Positions 63,954 to 64,000 of a DNA stretch of 64,000 bases are shown one piece after another (the first letter of the stretch is position 1; every line of letters starts with the position of its first letter). The DNA lies in the NCBI RefSeq assembly GCF_003852405.1, contig NZ_QAJM01000027.1, positions 62,001 to 126,000 of the forward strand, given 5' to 3'. Source of the stretch: Pseudomonas sp. KBW05. GTDB lineage: Bacteria; Pseudomonadota; Gammaproteobacteria; Pseudomonadales; Pseudomonadaceae. The translations under genes were made by a program, and so were the position numbers. The notes beneath the pieces are model-generated. The model saw only the letters and a list, made by a program, of their open reading frames with translations, ran no database searches and had not been told where the DNA came from.

Positions 63954-64000
63954 TCACTGCGCCTTGACAGCCTGCTTGCGCAAGGACTCGCCCTTGAGCC
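63954..64000 (-). CDS. 3' tip of a possible istB-type ATPase (cut by window end)
   Basis: The last 14 codons read LKGESLRKQAVKAQ and a TGA. This ending resembles IstB-like helper ATPases of IS21 elements, which often close with an LKGESLR motif. Together with the repeats at 63542-63650 it suggests an IS21-family copy crossing the window edge. Only 47 bases are visible, so the call is weak. Confidence 0.4.
   Translation of the reverse strand, partial: LKGESLRKQAVKAQ

Overview
The window reads as a chromosome of Pseudomonas, most likely of the P. fluorescens/P. putida type. The first 11.2 kb holds the conserved order rluC, HAD phosphatase, sppA, maf/yceF, yceD, rpmF, plsX, fabD, fabG, acpP, fabF, pabC, mltG, tmk, with a typical Pseudomonas extragenic palindrome (GTGGGAGCGGGCTTGCTCGCGA type) after sppA. 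These genes serve rRNA modification, membrane proteolysis, nucleotide-pool cleaning, ribosomal protein L32, the initiation and elongation of fatty acid synthesis, folate synthesis, peptidoglycan end-processing and dTMP phosphorylation.

At about 11,208 the tmk reading frame leaves its family after codon 98 and the sequence becomes a mosaic accessory region that runs to the end of the window. Its first 600 bases hold no gene but five TGTAAAC-type motifs, as expected for a mobile-element end. Next come an unrecognised 902-aa plus 314-aa gene pair whose larger product has a nuclease-like C-terminus; an XRE regulator facing four small unknown genes; and a three-gene operon encoding a membrane-anchored TerB_N-type protein, a DUF2791/BrxD-like ATPase and an Lhr-like helicase (about 19.3-25.3 kb). 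Then follow umuDC and a divergent SRAP/HMCES-like gene sharing one LexA box (25.8-28.3 kb), and a MvaT-type silencer.

From 29.6 to 50.6 kb the content looks like stress and metabolism cargo: an amino-acid permease, DUF421, DUF2256, PsiE-like and Hsp20 proteins, a very unusual exonuclease III-LigD fusion, LysE-type exporter, oxidoreductases, a cupin, a glycosyltransferase, a formaldehyde-dehydrogenase-like enzyme, HAD phosphatase, a lysine-rich basic protein and several small Pseudomonas-specific proteins.

From 50.6 kb to the end the DNA is a patchwork of phosphatases, small unknowns, XRE regulators and defence-like genes or remnants: a DUF262-like gene pair, a frameshifted DEDD exoribonuclease, a truncated OLD-family nuclease, a WYL regulator and a HEPN/Abi-like protein. 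It ends in IS21-type repeats and the 3' tip of a possible istB. A dispersed element of about 110 bases with conserved stems occurs at least four times, plus one fragment, at module boundaries (18.1, 50.7, 55.8, 57.9, 59.8 kb). It is the best candidate for an undescribed structured RNA or recombination element here. All homology calls are from reading the sequence; no database search was run.
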